Shown: positions 1 to 12,489 of the stretch, in pieces
How positions within the stretch are numbered: the stretch's first letter is position 1
Layout of the letters: every line of letters starts with the position of its first letter
Source: Mya arenaria
Lineage: Eukaryota; Mollusca; Bivalvia; Myida; Myidae
Length of the DNA stretch: 64,000 nt
Direction: 5' to 3'
NCBI RefSeq assembly: GCF_026914265.1
Contig: NC_069125.1
Location: 4,351,056-4,415,055 of the forward strand
Made by a program: the position numbers and the translations under genes
The notes under the pieces: generated by a model
Told to the model about the DNA's origin: nothing
Database searches by the model: none
Seen by the model: the letters and a program-made list of their open reading frames with translations, nothing else

Positions 1-85
1 ACTCAGCTACTGACTCAATTTATAAAAACTTCAAAGGAAAAATGTCTCTGTCAATGTAATTACTGCTGTGCATAATAAGACATTT

Positions 86-1352
86 TTTATTATGCGCCCC
101 TTCGAAGAAGAGGGGTATATTGCTTTGCACATGTCCGTCGGTCGGTCGGTACCGTCTACCGTCTGTAGACCAAAGCTTGTCCGAGTGATAACGCAACAAT
201 TCCTGGACGTATGGTCATCAAACTTGACATGAAGGTTGGGCCTGACCAGTTGATCATTTTAGGGATCATCAGGTCAAAGGTCAAAGTCACAGTGACATTG
301 AATGGTAAATTAATTTTAAAGCTTGTCCGAGTGATAACTCAACAATGCCTAGACCTTTCTTCATCAAACTTGATATGAATGTTGGGCCTCACCAATAGAT
401 GACCCCTATTGGTTTTGGGGATCATCGAGCCAAAGATCAAGGTCACAGTGACCTTGAATGGTTAAAGGTTGTCCAAGTGATAAATCAACAATGCCTGCCC
501 CCATGGCCCTCAAACTTGACTCGGAGGTTGGGCCTTACCAGTAGATGACCCCTATTGATTTTAGGAATCAAAGGTCAAGGTCAAAGTGATCGTGAAAGCA
601 AACTCGACAATCCCTGGACCAATCATGCCATTCAGTCTGAATGGTCATCAAACTTGACATAAAGGTTGGGCCTGACCAGCAGATGACCCCTCTTGACTTT
701 GAGGGTCATCAAGCCACGGTCAAGGTCACAATAACCTTTAATGCAAAAAAGATAACAAATCCGTTCCCAGGGATATCTCAACAATGCCTGAACCTATGAT
801 CATCAAACTTGACATGGAAGTTGGTCTTGACAAGGAGATGATGCTTATTGATTTTAGGAGTCATTGGGTCAAAGGTCAAGTTCACAGTGACCTTGAATGC
901 GAAAATGTTTCGAGTGATAACTTGACAATGCCTGTACCCATGGCCCTTAAATCTGACTTGGAGTTGTGTCTGGCTTGTAGATGAGTCCTTTTCATTTTAG
1001 GGGTCATTGGGTCAAACGTCAAGGTCACAGTGACATTGATTGAAAAAAGCTTGTCTGTGTGATAACATGTCAATGCCTGAAGCCATGTCCCTCAAACTTG
1101 ACATTTAGATTTTTGTAGTCCAGCTGATGACTCATATGGATTATGAGGTCATAGAGTCAAAGGTCATGGTCATAACACACTGTATCCTCACACTTTGAAT
1201 GGTCATAATCTTAAAACTGCCACAACGGCATCCAATGTCAGTGACTAATCAGCTGTCATTTTGGTCCATGCTTATTTCATTCAATTGTTCATATAATCCT
1301 GACAACATGGCGCTCAGGTGGGGGCATAATGTTTGACAAACATCTCTTGTTG
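86..1352 (+). repeat. Dispersed bivalve tandem-repeat block, about seven 147-bp units
   Basis: The block opens with TATGCGCCCCTTCGAAGAAG and closes with GGGGGCATAATGTTTGACAA, ends that I recall from repeats common in bivalve genomes. Between them a unit of about 147 bp recurs, with starts near 173, 320, 468, 600, 760, 905 and 1050. Each unit has a version of GTGATAACTCAACAATGCCT followed by TCAAACTTGACAT and AAGGTCACAGTGACCTTGA. Units have diverged and the 600 unit is rearranged. Short open frames here are by-products of the repeat and are not genes. Confidence 0.82.
440..454. promoter_or_regulatory. Perfect inverted-repeat nuclear-receptor element inside the tandem repeat
   Basis: AGGTCACAGTGACCT is an exact AGGTCA-n3-TGACCT palindrome, the classical estrogen-response-element form. 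Near-matches occur at the same place in other units: 879-893 and 1022-1036 with one mismatch, and looser forms near 284 and 723. The motif is seen directly. Any receptor binding is inference. Confidence 0.45.
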
Positions 1353-1572
1353 ATACTTGGCTCATTTCTTACATGTAGCTGTAACATTTTGGGCAACTTC
1401 TCAATTATTTTGTTTAAGACATTTTTCATCCAGCTCATCTAAGCCTAAGTTAGTGTTCATGTTAACTTTTATGACTGCCTGTTAATTGTACTTTTTATAA
1501 ATTATTTTTAATGACTTTTTCTCAAGAACCATTTGGCTAAGTATGTCTCCTCCTGAAATAGACTAATTCTTT

Positions 1573-1946
1573 TAGCTCCAGTTGTCTGTCTGTCCGTCTG
1601 TAACAAATTGTGTCTGCTCCATGTCTCTTTAACCTTTTGAAGGATTTGATATAACTTCCCACAAATGTACACCATATTGAGAGGAAGCGTTTATTATTAT
1701 AACTGTTGAGCAGTTTCTGAACTTGACTGTATTATATCTTGCATTTACCTCAAGCTGTTAAGTGAACAATATAACATTGACCAATACAAGGAACTAAACC
1801 TTCTAGGTCACCATTTTGGAATAAAGTAATACTTAAAGCTCATATTTCCATAAGAATCTGCTCATATACAGTTTTAATAGCTTATACAAGTATATCATTT
1901 CAACATAACATCAGATCCTCCACTGTTTTATGTTTGCACCATTTTT
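1573..1946 (+). repeat. Possible degenerate start of the AGCTCCA repeat family
   Basis: TTTTAGCTCCAGTTGTCTGTCTGTCCGTCTGTA resembles the opening of the block at 1948, but no clear internal units or closing motif follow. The rest of the stretch shows no gene. Confidence 0.3.
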
Positions 1947-1947
1947 T

Positions 1948-3100
1948 AGCTCCACTGGCCAAAGGCCAGAAGAGCTTATGCGATGGTAATGTGTACGTAG
2001 TATGTGCGTCCGTGCGGTCGTGCGTTCGTGCGTCTGTAAACAATTGCTTGTGAACACGATACAGTCTTCAGTTTTGATTGTATCTCGATGAAACTTGTAC
2101 AGTATCTAGATATCCATTAGAGCTGGGTTCCTTTCGAAAACCAGCCAGATCCGCCCATGCATGCCTAGATTATGGCCCTTGATAGTATAAAAAAATGCTA
2201 TTGTGCTTACAATTGGTTGTGAACACGATAAAGTCTTCAGTTTTTATTGTATCTCGATGAAACTTGTACAGTATCTAGATATTCATTAGAACTCGGTTCC
2301 TTTCGAAAACCAGCAAGATCCGCCCATGAATGCCTAGATATGGGCCATGAAAGTTTTAAAGAAATGCTTTCTATTTTTAGCCAGGTCTGCATGAGCGAAT
2401 TCTATTTTTAGCCAAGTTTACATGTACATATAAATTCAAGTCTAGAGTTAAGGGAGACAATTTGCAAGTCTAGGATTTTGAGAGACAATTTGCTTTTTGC
2501 TTCTGCAGTTGATTTTGTGAATTACTCTGCCTTGTTCTTGTTGAAAGCCCAAAGGCCATTTTTTAGCTTTATGTTCTGTAGTTTGCGCATTCATCTTAAC
2601 AAAATTGGTTGTGAATGTTTAAGTTATGCACCTGGTGTCATTACTGGCCACACACAGGGTTCACAGGTTTGATAAATATAAATCTGGAAAGGTTTGAAAA
2701 TCTTTTTGTGTGTTCTTGCATCCATCTCAGCACAATTGATTGTGAATGTTTGTTCAAATTGATCACTGTTGTCCTAGGATGCCCTTGACTTTGACCTTTT
2801 GACCAACTTTTTTTAACTTTTAAAACTACAGAAATTTTTACTATGAGTACAGTTTTGAAAGCATTTTTTTTTTGTCAGATGACTTTTACTTGGCACATAT
2901 TAAAATAGTTCATTCAACTAAGCTGCTTACAATACTTTCTGGGCTCAGATGTTGAACGTGCTGCGTTTTCAGGTAACCCAAACACAAAACATAAACTATA
3001 TGTCTGTTGCCTTTTACCCATACATACATACATGCTCTGGATTGATATGACCACAAAAGCCATGCCAGTAGAGCATAGGCCCTTTTGGGCCTCTTGTTTT
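1948..3100 (+). repeat. Second dispersed bivalve repeat block (AGCTCCACTGGCC ... GGGCCTCTTGTT)
   Basis: It starts AGCTCCACTGGCCAAAGGCC and ends CATAGGCCCTTTTGGGCCTC; the ends carry short GGCC-rich inverted motifs. Two units of about 175 bp lie at 2040-2215 and 2216-2360, each with TCTCGATGAAACTTGTACAG, TTCCTTTCGAAAACCAGC and GATCCGCCCATG. The remainder is more diverged. A reverse-orientation relative lies at 62940-63430. Confidence 0.75.
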
Positions 3101-3489
3101 AAACTTTGATTTATATATTATGACTTTTATGAACAAATACCAAACAGCAACTCACAGATCTATACTCATTTTGGCAGAATTTTGTAAATCCAAGCATTGT
3201 CATTTGATATTCAATGCTTTTTGGCAAATTTGGGCATTTTCTGTCACATTAAAATCAATATTAACAATAAATCTCCAACTTCAATATTCTCATATTTTTG
3301 TGCCCATTCTTTGCCAATTATTTGTTTGTCTATTGGTATACATGTATGTTAATTCATTCTGTTTTTCAAAATAACGAATTAATAAAATGTTTGAATATTT
3401 TATTTGTTCATAACTTATTTAATATAACAAAAAGATGACTGCATTTTGTTTTATTTTACATCATGATCACTCATAGAGCAAGACTTGAA

Positions 3490-3575
3490 GAAGTATAGTG
3501 ATATAGCCACAGGTGTTTGTCTGACTTTCTCCTACCCAAGAGGGCATGTGTTTGAATCCTAAGTTGGAAAACACA
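3490..3575 (+). repeat. Possible tRNA-derived SINE head
   Basis: The stretch GTGATATAGCCACAGGTG ... CCCAAGAGGGCATGTGTTTG followed by AATCC resembles a decayed long-arm tRNA. A B-box-like GTTTGAATCC sits at the right spacing from a weak A box. No body, tail or target duplication is clear. Confidence 0.33.
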
Positions 3576-3579
3576 GTTC

Positions 3580-5925
3580 AAAGGTCAGTTGATGTATCCT
3601 GATTGCAGTCAAAGAGAAACACTCTTTGATGGGCACCTGTAAAATAGAAGATACATAATCTTTACTATTATCCATAAAACGTGAAAGTTGTTAGTAAAAT
3701 AAAAAAAGAAATGGTCTAACATTTTTTTCAAATACAATTCTTGATAATAAATTTTGTAAAAGTACACATTTATCTTAAGAGATAAAATCACTACAGTACA
3801 AATTTGTATTGTAAAAGCCATTTCTCAAATTCAAATGAAATGCCTGCCTTGACAGTGACATTTTGTATTAAGATTACATATATTGGTAAAAAATCGGTAG
3901 TTTGCAAGAAGCAGTAGCAAGTATTTTCTTATTTCATACTATGTTATAATGGCAATTGCATCTGTTTTTGAAAGACTGGGTCTAATAACACGAAAAAATA
4001 TAATAATAATCCTACTCCCCGATTACTGTTTGCATAGTTTTTGCAATAGTTGGTTTAATCATACGCTGAGATATACAGTCATACCCAATGCTTTTCAGTG
4101 CTGCAACACTGCATCTCTGATGACTGAGCTTTTCTTTCAAAAGATTGCCTGCAATGAAAAACTTAATAAATCATATCAATAACAAACAAAGAGGATACTG
4201 TATTTGACAATAGGTCTACCTTTTTGTAATGACAAATGTCATTTGTATACTGGTTAGTATATAGACTTGTATATTAAAAAATATTTGAGTGTGTAAACTA
4301 ACACACCTTAAGGAAACAGTTCAAATAATATTCGCTAACTAAACTCTTTCTTAAATTTGTACTTCCGGGGTTTTCAATCGAATAAAACAAAGAATTAACG
4401 AACGTAATAGTACATTTACCTTTTGGGATGTGATTATTTAACATGTTAACGCCATAACAATTTATATTATACACAATACAAGCGATAAGAAATGAATATA
4501 GTTGGTATCGAAATGTGTCATAACCTGAAAACATATTCGTATTGCATGACGAAAGTTGGCTCTTGAAATAACCACACTGTCAATAGTTGATAACAACGAC
4601 ACGATTTTGAAACCAGGCAGCTCTCCCTGTATATTTTTCTGCACATACACCAGAGGCACTGTCCCTCAGCACTTTCAGTGCTTTCATTCTAATACTTCCG
4701 GGTACTAGACCTAACTTGTAAACATTTGTTAAGCCCAAAATCAAATTCAAGTTATTTATTGTGAGTAGATTTTTGTTTTCATAAAAGTAGCATTTGAAAA
4801 TACTACTGCTTATGAATATATTTGATTCTCCGTGGAGTGGAACTTATTTCTCAACGGCGCAGTCACGCGGTTGTAAAACGCCAGTAACATTTCGACCTTC
4901 ACATTAACTGCAAGACTGTGGTAACTTCTAATTTAGCTATGATATGTTAGGTTGATTGTAGAACTAAGGGTTTAAATTGTCATAAGATTTTTTGAAAATG
5001 CGTAGTAATTGACACCTTATATGACCCAATACCACGATATTTACGCAAAGTGGTCACGAATTCACTCAGGGTGAGTAATATTTGATTATCACATAGAAAG
5101 CTGATTTTTTACCTTCTGTACCATGTGCCTGGAAGCGAAAAATGTAACAAATAACTGCCGGGTTGTTAGTAATCATTATATGGGATTAAACAGTGGCAAC
5201 GGATGCAGCGTATCTAAGGAACTATAAGACAGCAAGTACGTTTTTATATTTTAATTAAAACCAGTCAGTTTTTTAATAGCTAATGCCATTCAAAACCAAT
5301 TTGTTTTGTCCCATTCTCTAACCTTTCAGACTGCATGCTTATCAAATTCTTCCACAACATAATTTTCAAAACCATTTCAAATCATTGAAAAATGACAAAA
5401 CAAATGTTTTATACAGGGTAATTTTGGTTGATAATTGCCCAATTCAAAATCATATCCCTCGGGCAATTATTCATCCCACTATGCAATTAACAACCAAAAG
5501 CTATTGTCAACCATGTATTATTCTACAAAGATATGTACAAATCACATTCATAACGACAAATAGAAACAAGGAAGAATTTTTAATACAATGTGTCTCGTTT
5601 TTGATACCGGTCTAGTTCCTAATTTCTGATTGAAATTGCTTGACTTTTTATCACTGTAAAATGTTTCTTAACAGGCTTCTGATCTTCTTAGTTTCGAAGG
5701 TAGATATTATTATTGAGACAAATATTAAAAGAAAAATATTAACACTGAACCAGATATAAAATAAATTTATAAACAAAAAATGATCATCTTGATGATATTT
5801 ATGCCATGTCCAGTTTTTATAAAAAAAAACAATGTCAGAATTATTGTTTTAGTGGTATTTATTGATACATTATAAAAGTTTTACCATGGAAGTTTTAAAA
5901 TGTTTACAAAATCCCCAGTCAAACG
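3580..5925. other. Non-coding AT-rich stretch
   Basis: I see no supported gene, RNA or element here. The short open frames are unordered, lack splice context and show no domain. Confidence 0.5.
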
Positions 5926-5929
5926 AACG

Positions 5930-7330
5930 ACCAACTCACGGCCGCCGACGACCAGAGGTTCCTTAAAGTTGTTTTTTTAAAAGTTTCTGGAAGTTATCTT
6001 TAGGTATTGAACAGGTTATTATTGATCAGTTCTCTTTGGTCTTCATACGGTCGGCGACTAGACGGGTCACTATTTTAAATAAATGGAAAACCTGTTAAAA
6101 ATCTAATAGCAACGATTTTAAACTTTATACAGCTTGATTAGAATATTTGTATTGCAGAAGTCTATATCAATGTCATATGTTGACCATTAGAGGTCCAAGT
6201 TGGGCACTAGCTCGATTTTAAAACCTTGTCAAACTCTAACTGTTATGCCCCCGTCGTGGTCATATTAAAATCACACTGTCTTTCCGTGCGGTGTTCCGTG
6301 TCTGGGCGGTAACTTTGTCATGCAGGGGGATACTCTCACATAATTGGCACATGTGTTATCTTCATATGTCACATAGAAGACCCACGTCCATATCTCATAG
6401 TTCATGCAGGGTAGTCATTATGGAATGCTGCAAGCATACATTTGTCTAAGCGTTTATTACTTTTTTTATTATTGCAAATCGGCACAACTATAGTGAATAG
6501 TTGGTCGTTTCCGTGAGGTAAACTTGTCATGAACGGAGCTGTTTTTATAGGCATTTGCACATGTGTTTGGTACATTAAGATAGCGTGTCACTTGCAAGAC
6601 TCTCGTTCCTACCTCTTACTGCATCACTCCACCGCACTTGATGCCAACCTTCATGCGGTCAGGCTTATGCTTCTAGTTTGAGTGACAGCTCTTCCTTAAT
6701 ATAGGCATATAACCTTGTCCTTTTGGCCATAATCTATATATTTTACACTAGGACGGTGTTATTGGATGACCTTGGGTATAATTTCTGACAAATTTTGAAT
6801 TTAAAGCTTTATCAAGCAGCAATGAAATTTCGAAACATCTCAATACCTGAAAATTAAAATCAATTCAAGTACAGCTAGTTTCTCAATATTGTTCAGTAGG
6901 ATTGTTTAACTTCAACTTTTTGTGATTACGCCCTTCTGGTCAGAGTTGGTTATTGAGGATCTTAAAGTTGAACCAATTTGTTATACATTTTTGTAATGGA
7001 AATTATTGAACTATGCCAAGATACGACCGACGTTCAGTGTGGTCTTGTGTTGTTTGGGAAACCTGAGTTCCTTGAGAAAACCAACTTATCCGCCTGATTG
7101 ATTACTAACCAAAACTAACATTTGCCAAGGCCATTGTGAAAAATGAGCATGCTAAATACCGCGCTTAGCGGGCAAGCATGTATAGCTTTGTAAAGAATTC
7201 ACGAACAAAATTTAAAGTTGTAAATCTCGTTTCAATGAATTTCAGTGGTAATCAAAGCGTCTTTATTAAATCGAGTTAACGCCTTTATAATATCTAAACT
7301 TTTTTATGCACATTGACTGGCGGAGCTTTT
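5930..7330 (+). repeat. Segment copy A of a triplicated non-coding unit
   Basis: Ordered blocks match copies B and C. They are TTGGTCTTCATACGGTCGGC near 6035, CTTGATTAGAATATTTGTATT near 6130, a block ending GTTGAGGATC-like near 6950, GTGTGGTCTTGTGTTGTTTG near 7038, GTATAGCTTTGTAAAGAATT near 7180, and AACGCCTTTATAATATCTAA near 7280. A separate tandem repeat is inserted at about 6240-6690. Confidence 0.55.
6240..6690 (+). repeat. Degenerate bivalve tandem-repeat insertion
   Basis: It opens GTTATGCCCCCGTCGTGG and holds two units, near 6310 and 6515, sharing GGTAACTTTGTCATG / GGTAAACTTGTCATG, GGCACATGTGTT / TTGCACATGTGTT and GTCACATAGAAGACCCACGT / GTCACTTGCAAGACTCTCGT. The matching interval in copy B is shorter by about this length, which supports an insertion into copy A. 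Confidence 0.5.
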
Positions 7331-8495
7331 TTGGTTGCCTTGTCGATATTTGCAACGTTTAAAGGTTATTTGCACTCGGTTACAATGGACTGAATGCATA
7401 CTTAGGGTGCATTTTGATATTTTGAAAGAAAAGCGCTCGTAGAGTCTATACACGGGTTACACTTTTGATTTAAACAGTAGCAAACAGTTTATAAATGTCA
7501 AAACTGGAAATTATATTTAGACTAATTACAAGGCAAAGTGGATTTATATAGATTTGACATGTGAAGTTTATAAATGAAACATAAAGTTTGGAAAAAATAT
7601 AATATTAACAGAAAACCAGTTTCCGCGCCTGAAGACTGAAAACGTATTTATAAAAAAGAAAATCAATCCATTTGACCTGTTTACCTTTTAAAACCTGTCA
7701 TCAATTTGTCTTTAGCGTTCTTAGTTACTGCCATGGTCTTTTAATACTAGTTTTCGGGTATTTTGCATGACCAATTTGATGATGATCAATCTTTTATTGT
7801 ATTGAATTTCCATTGATAATCGAGGCGCAGAAAGAGTCGAAGGCGGGGAAGCGTTATAACTTAAATGTAAAATATAACATTAAACACACCGAAACAAACA
7901 TTTCAAATTTGATCACGTCAACTGTTAAATTAAATGTTAAATGCATCCTGGACTACACCCGGTTAAGAAAAAACATTTTAGCAATCGGCAAACAGCACTT
8001 TCAATTTAATGGCAATTGACAAGATTATTTGTCTTGATGAAGTACGGGCAATGGTTTTATTACTGATCATGACAAGTCCAAAAGTATGGCACTTCGTCAA
8101 ATGTTTTATATACCTAATCAAATTAAAAGTATTGAAAATTGGACAATGTGTACAGTTCTGCAGAAACATTCAACATTGGCCTGCCCTAGGATATTTTGTA
8201 CGCTACATCAAATATAATTTTGATCATGTTGCACAGTACTACCAACACTTTAAAATGGCGTCATTTGCAGACGCTGGCTGTAACCTTCTGGCATACTTTT
8301 GAATTTAAAGCTACAGCAATTGAACATCAATGCCATGTTAAACCGTGTCAATTGGTGAAAATCAACATAACTTTATGTTGAGTAAATTGTACTAGATAGT
8401 TTTATCAGATTGTTTGAAATCTACCAGTTTGTTTTATCATCCCCATCGGAGCAGAGTTAAACGTTGAGGATCTATCTATCTTTAGTTTTAACTTA

Positions 8496-8670
8496 CAGCC
8501 AAACCCCGTTGGCTAGAACTCCAAGGGACCGGCAAAAATATATCGAGCCTCGGGGAGTTCGAGCCAAGTGGGAATGATTACATTCCGTATAATGAAATCG
8601 GCAATTTTCATCAAGTTCGAGCCAATGAGGGAATCGAGCAAAGCGAGTTCGAGCCAACGAGGTTCGACTG
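8496..8670. mobile_element. TA-flanked MITE, pogo/Tigger-like termini
   Basis: The left end CAGCCAAACCCCGTTGGCT and the right end (reversed) CAGTCGAACCTCGTTGGCTC are imperfect terminal inverted repeats, with TA directly outside each (8494-8495, 8671-8672). GTTCGAGCCAA recurs inside. TA targets and CAGT-type ends fit the Tc1/mariner-pogo superfamily. At 175 bp it codes for nothing and would depend on a transposase in trans. It is absent from the matching place in copy A. Confidence 0.68.
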
Positions 8671-8714
8671 TATTTATTATACATCAACCGTGAAGTCTGT
8701 TGTGTTAATGTAAG

Positions 8715-8842
8715 CTATATCACTCTCGTTGGCACGATGGTCAGCGAGAGTGTGGTCTTGTGTTGTTAGGAAAACTTGAGTATCCGGCGAGAACTATTTG
8801 CCCGGCTTGTTGACCAACCAAACTCACATTTGGAAATCGAGC
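8715..8842 (+). repeat. Hairpin-headed interspersed repeat, copy 1
   Basis: CACTCTCGTTGGCACGATGG then CAGCGAGAGTG forms an 8-bp CACTCTCG/CGAGAGTG stem, followed by TGTGGTCTTGTG and a CCGGCTTGTTGACCAACCAA tail. The same head and tail occur at 35490-35600. Weaker relatives are at 7030-7130 and 27815-27935. Confidence 0.5.
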
Positions 8843-9319
8843 ACTGGGCTCCTTAGTGAAAAGCTAGAACGCTTACCGGACGAGCATTTATATAGCCTTG
8901 TACACGAATTATAACAAAATACTCAAACAAAATTTATAAAAGTTATACATAGCAAGTAAGATTAAAAAAATGTTAAATAATAATTCTTCTCGGGTTTTCT
9001 AGCTTCACAATTGAGTTAGGAAAATAACAGTATTTGTGACCTGTGTATTTCTCTATATAACCAATTGCTTTCAGTTACCAAACCATTTTCGTGTTGGCAT
9101 TTGGCAATAAAACTTGTTGCCATAAGCTCGTTTTTATAAAAGCAAAACTCATCATAAACATACTTATGGCAAAAATAGGGAAATGTCTAATATTAGATCA
9201 AACCATTTTTAAAAGCTCTTTTTTTATACTCATTCTTATTTAAACCGTCCTGAAATAATCAATTTACGTCTTTGTAATATTTAAACACTTGATATATTGA
9301 CTGCTCAAGAGGTATCCTA

Positions 9320-10325
9320 TTACAGTGGCATGAAAAGATAGATAAATTCGTACACATAACTTAAAGAAGATTTTTTAAGGTTATATTTAATTAGCTTGGT
9401 TGTCGAGCTGGCAAACACGTTGAGATAAACTTGACACTCAAAAATCATTCAAAGTCAAATATCGTACTGATATACTTGTTACATTTAAAATGCTCTAATG
9501 GTGTTTTCAAAACAGTTAGTGGGAACAAAAGTTTTGGGAACGCAAACATTTTTATTACAGTGACTTTGCAAATTAAAGAAAAAATCCATTTTTTCAATAT
9601 TTGAAGACATGCCTCGAATATTTAAATCTTTTCAATGAAGTTTACGTTTTCTATCTCAACTGTGCCGTTGGTAAATATTATTCTAAGCGCAGAAGTTTTG
9701 GTGATTTGCCAGTTATATTTGCTACAAAACGGTATGTCAGCGTATTTAAGTGAACCTAATCGTAAAACTGCAGATAATGCTACCACATCATCGAGTTGCT
9801 CGTTTACAATTCCTGAAAAAAAATGACGTCAACGTGTTGCCTTGGCACAAATTGCAACTTTGTAAAGCCCTTTTCTCCTTTTTGAAGCCTCCCAAACTTC
9901 TAAAATTTATCATTTCGAAATACAAAAACGCTCATGGAAGTAGTTAAATGCTTCTCAACTTAAAGGCTTTTTATTGTATTAATATAACAAAAATGCAAGT
10001 GCACTCTTTCTTTTGCAACATAGAGTACTTAGATAGCAATCCGCAATATAATTTGGTTATGTAGTCATATAAAGTAGTTATTTACCAAGACTGTTCAATT
10101 TTTTAAATCTTTTCTGAAAATGTATTTCAAAGATCATTGATATTTGGCATGTACTCTCCTTATGTAGTAGTCCAATATGCCCTTTACAAAAAAATGGTTC
10201 ATATAATGCCCCTGGGGTTTAAGCTGGCAACATCCAAGGAGTCGTGAAAATCTTCCCAAAATATTTAAGGTACAGACTCTTGATATGAGGTATGTATCCG
10301 CATGATGTGGTTAAATCCTACATTA
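9320..10325. other. Non-coding stretch
   Basis: No gene or element is supported. The open frames near 9635-9947 have no domain or splice context. Confidence 0.45.
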
Positions 10326-10327
10326 AT

Positions 10328-10715
10328 CCACAGCAATAAATCACTTTATTAGCAACTAATGACCTTCTTAGCAACAAATGACTTCCCTAGCAACAAATGT
10401 CTTTAAAAGCAGGCAATGATTTCCTTATCACATTTTTTTAGGAATAACTTTCTTCCTTAGCAACCAGCGACCTCCTAAGCAACCACTGTTTTCCTTAGCA
10501 ACCAATGACTCCCTTTCCCACTACATTTATCCAAGGCAACAAATGACTTCTTTATAAACTAATGACTTCCTTTGCAACGAATGATTTCCGTGGCAACTAA
10601 CGACTTTCTAATCGACCTCTTAAATCTTCAGTAACCAATGATTTTCTCAGATACCATTGACTTTCTTAGCAACTAATAACTTCCTGACCAACTGCCTTCC
10701 TTCACAGCATCTATG
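10328..10715. repeat. Degenerate AGCAACCAATGACTTCC array, first block
   Basis: About 15 irregular repeats of a 20-26 bp unit read roughly CCTTAGCAACCAATGACTT (for example CTAGCAACAAATGTC, CCTTAGCAACCAATGAC). The same unit forms the arrays at 19200-19850 and 25260-25800. Spacing is too loose and the units too diverged for a CRISPR or a clean satellite. Confidence 0.65.
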
Positions 10716-10719
10716 TTAG

Positions 10720-12360
10720 TATAAACCGGTGCCTGCGGTCGATGGGTATATGGCGGAGTGTCTTAAATAACAGTAAAGTACATATATATATATGTTTGTT
10801 ATTAATAAATTGTTCATATATCTTGTTAATTAGATTTGTATCTCCAGACCAATCTCTTTTCAGCAATTTCTCATCATTTCCAGCATTAAAGAGAATTGTT
10901 CGTTAATCTTTTCTTTAGATCATTCTTTGTGTCGCTTAAGTATTTGCCATGTTCATCGATATGCGGTTTTATATCTGATGTCTTTTCTCCTTTGCATGTC
11001 GCGGTAGTGTTTATTGCATCGTTGTAGAAATTTTCGTAAAGAGCTACACGAATGGGAATATCTTAAGGTACCAACAGCCTCTGATTTAAATTTGAACTGA
11101 ACTCTTTCCGATTTTATATTGGTTACAATTTTGCCAGAATGCTTTTAATTTTAGTTAAAAAAAATTTGCGCCGGCACCTAGCACCAGCACATACAATTTT
11201 GCCAAAATTTCCGGTTTGACTAATCGTGACTAAGAGAATCCTAGAAAATGAATCGTAGACTAATGAAAGCAGAAAGTGTGATATTGCTGAGCAGTTTCAT
11301 AATATTTCCCGCTTCTTGGGACATCACCTAGACAAGACATTAGATGGGATATATTACCAGTCCGACATTTCAGTTACCTGATTATACTTTAGAAATAAGC
11401 TGGAGTGTAAATGGTACAAAATGAGTTGACTGACCATCACGCAAACTCTGGAAACAATAATTAGATTTACTGTCCATTAAATCTGTCCAGTGATTGACAG
11501 TTGACCTTTTGTATTCTTTCTGCTTACTCTTACTCAACATCAGTTTCCTACGACGCAATATTTAATTGGCTTGTAAGAGGAATAGATTGTTCGGTCTTGT
11601 AACAATGATAAGATTTCATGTCCTTGAGTCCTGGTGGTTTATTCGCATAGACTGTTGGTGCACAAAAAAACATTTATCGTGCCTTAACGGCAACTTCTCA
11701 GTGTGTATCAATGTATACAGTTTCATTACAAGGTGATATGACATTCTGTATACAACAAAGAGTACCATAAGTGTTGTTTTAATTTCGAACGCACTATCAT
11801 TTAAAATTACTGCTCTGGTAATTTGATTTCATGCCAAACAAGTACAAATAATGAGAATATCCTCACACACCCTGCATACATTAGAATAAAATGTGTTTTG
11901 TATCAAATATTTAAAGGTTAATATTTACACCTCAACTTCCATTTCTTAAATGAACTGTTTTTCAGCACTTGCGTTCATCAATCGATGAACGCAGCATCCT
12001 CGGATATGTTCTGATCGCAATTCATCGCATAACAATATACATGAAAACCAATGATCTTGTTATTGTTTGTATTGTGTCAGCAGGTCACGTAAAATATAAA
12101 TCAACATTTTAGAAAGTACTAAGTTATTATATTTTAAACGTTTTGTTGTCAAAAGTGTTTCAATTTTACGTTTAAAGGCGATTTTAAGTGGTTGATCTTT
12201 TCCCGCGTTATTTTGACGCCATTTAAAAAATGTATCCAGTAACTGTCGAGTCGTCCTATTTACAGTATGGGTAAGAAAGGAATACTGAAAGGTAATCCGA
12301 AATGAAATGAAGTATTTTATTAACGTTTCTTGAATAAAATTATGAACTATTGGTTTAAAT
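10720..12360. other. Non-coding stretch
   Basis: Nothing is supported here beyond a short AT run near 10785. Confidence 0.45.
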
Positions 12361-12362
12361 AT

Positions 12363-12483
12363 AAGGAATGAATTGCGGGGTTGATGTAATTATCGGGGAT
12401 ATGAACTTCGGACTCCACACACTTAGACCAGCCCAATTGCGTTCATACCCCGATAATGACATCAACCCCGCAATTCATTCCTT
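12363..12483. repeat. Near-perfect 43/44-bp foldback
   Basis: The left arm (12363-12406) begins AAGGAATGAATTGCGGGGTT. The right arm (12441-12483) is its reverse complement with about one substitution and one indel. The loop is 34 bp. Such similarity in otherwise diverged DNA suggests a recent inverted duplication or the tips of a short foldback element. The open frame through it is incidental. Confidence 0.75.
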
Positions 12484-12489
12484 AAATGA

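Larger units (their letters stand above)
8000..9310 (+). repeat. Segment copy B of the triplicated unit
   Basis: Blocks in order are ATTATTTGTCTTGATGAAGT near 8025, the GTTGAGGATC region near 8465, GTGTGGTCTTGTGTTGTTAG near 8750, ATATAGCCTTGTACACGAAT near 8890, and ACGTCTTTGTAATATTTAAA near 9265. They match copies A and C. A MITE at 8496-8670 interrupts it. The 97-codon frame at 8009-8302 lies inside this repeat and is not supported as a gene. Confidence 0.55.

Noticed and set aside
8009-8302. 97-codon plus-strand protein
   Set aside because: Lies in segment copy B; the matching part of copy C has no such frame and no domain is seen.
10328-10715. CRISPR-like or satellite array
   Set aside because: Units vary in length and sequence; better described as a degenerate eukaryotic repeat.
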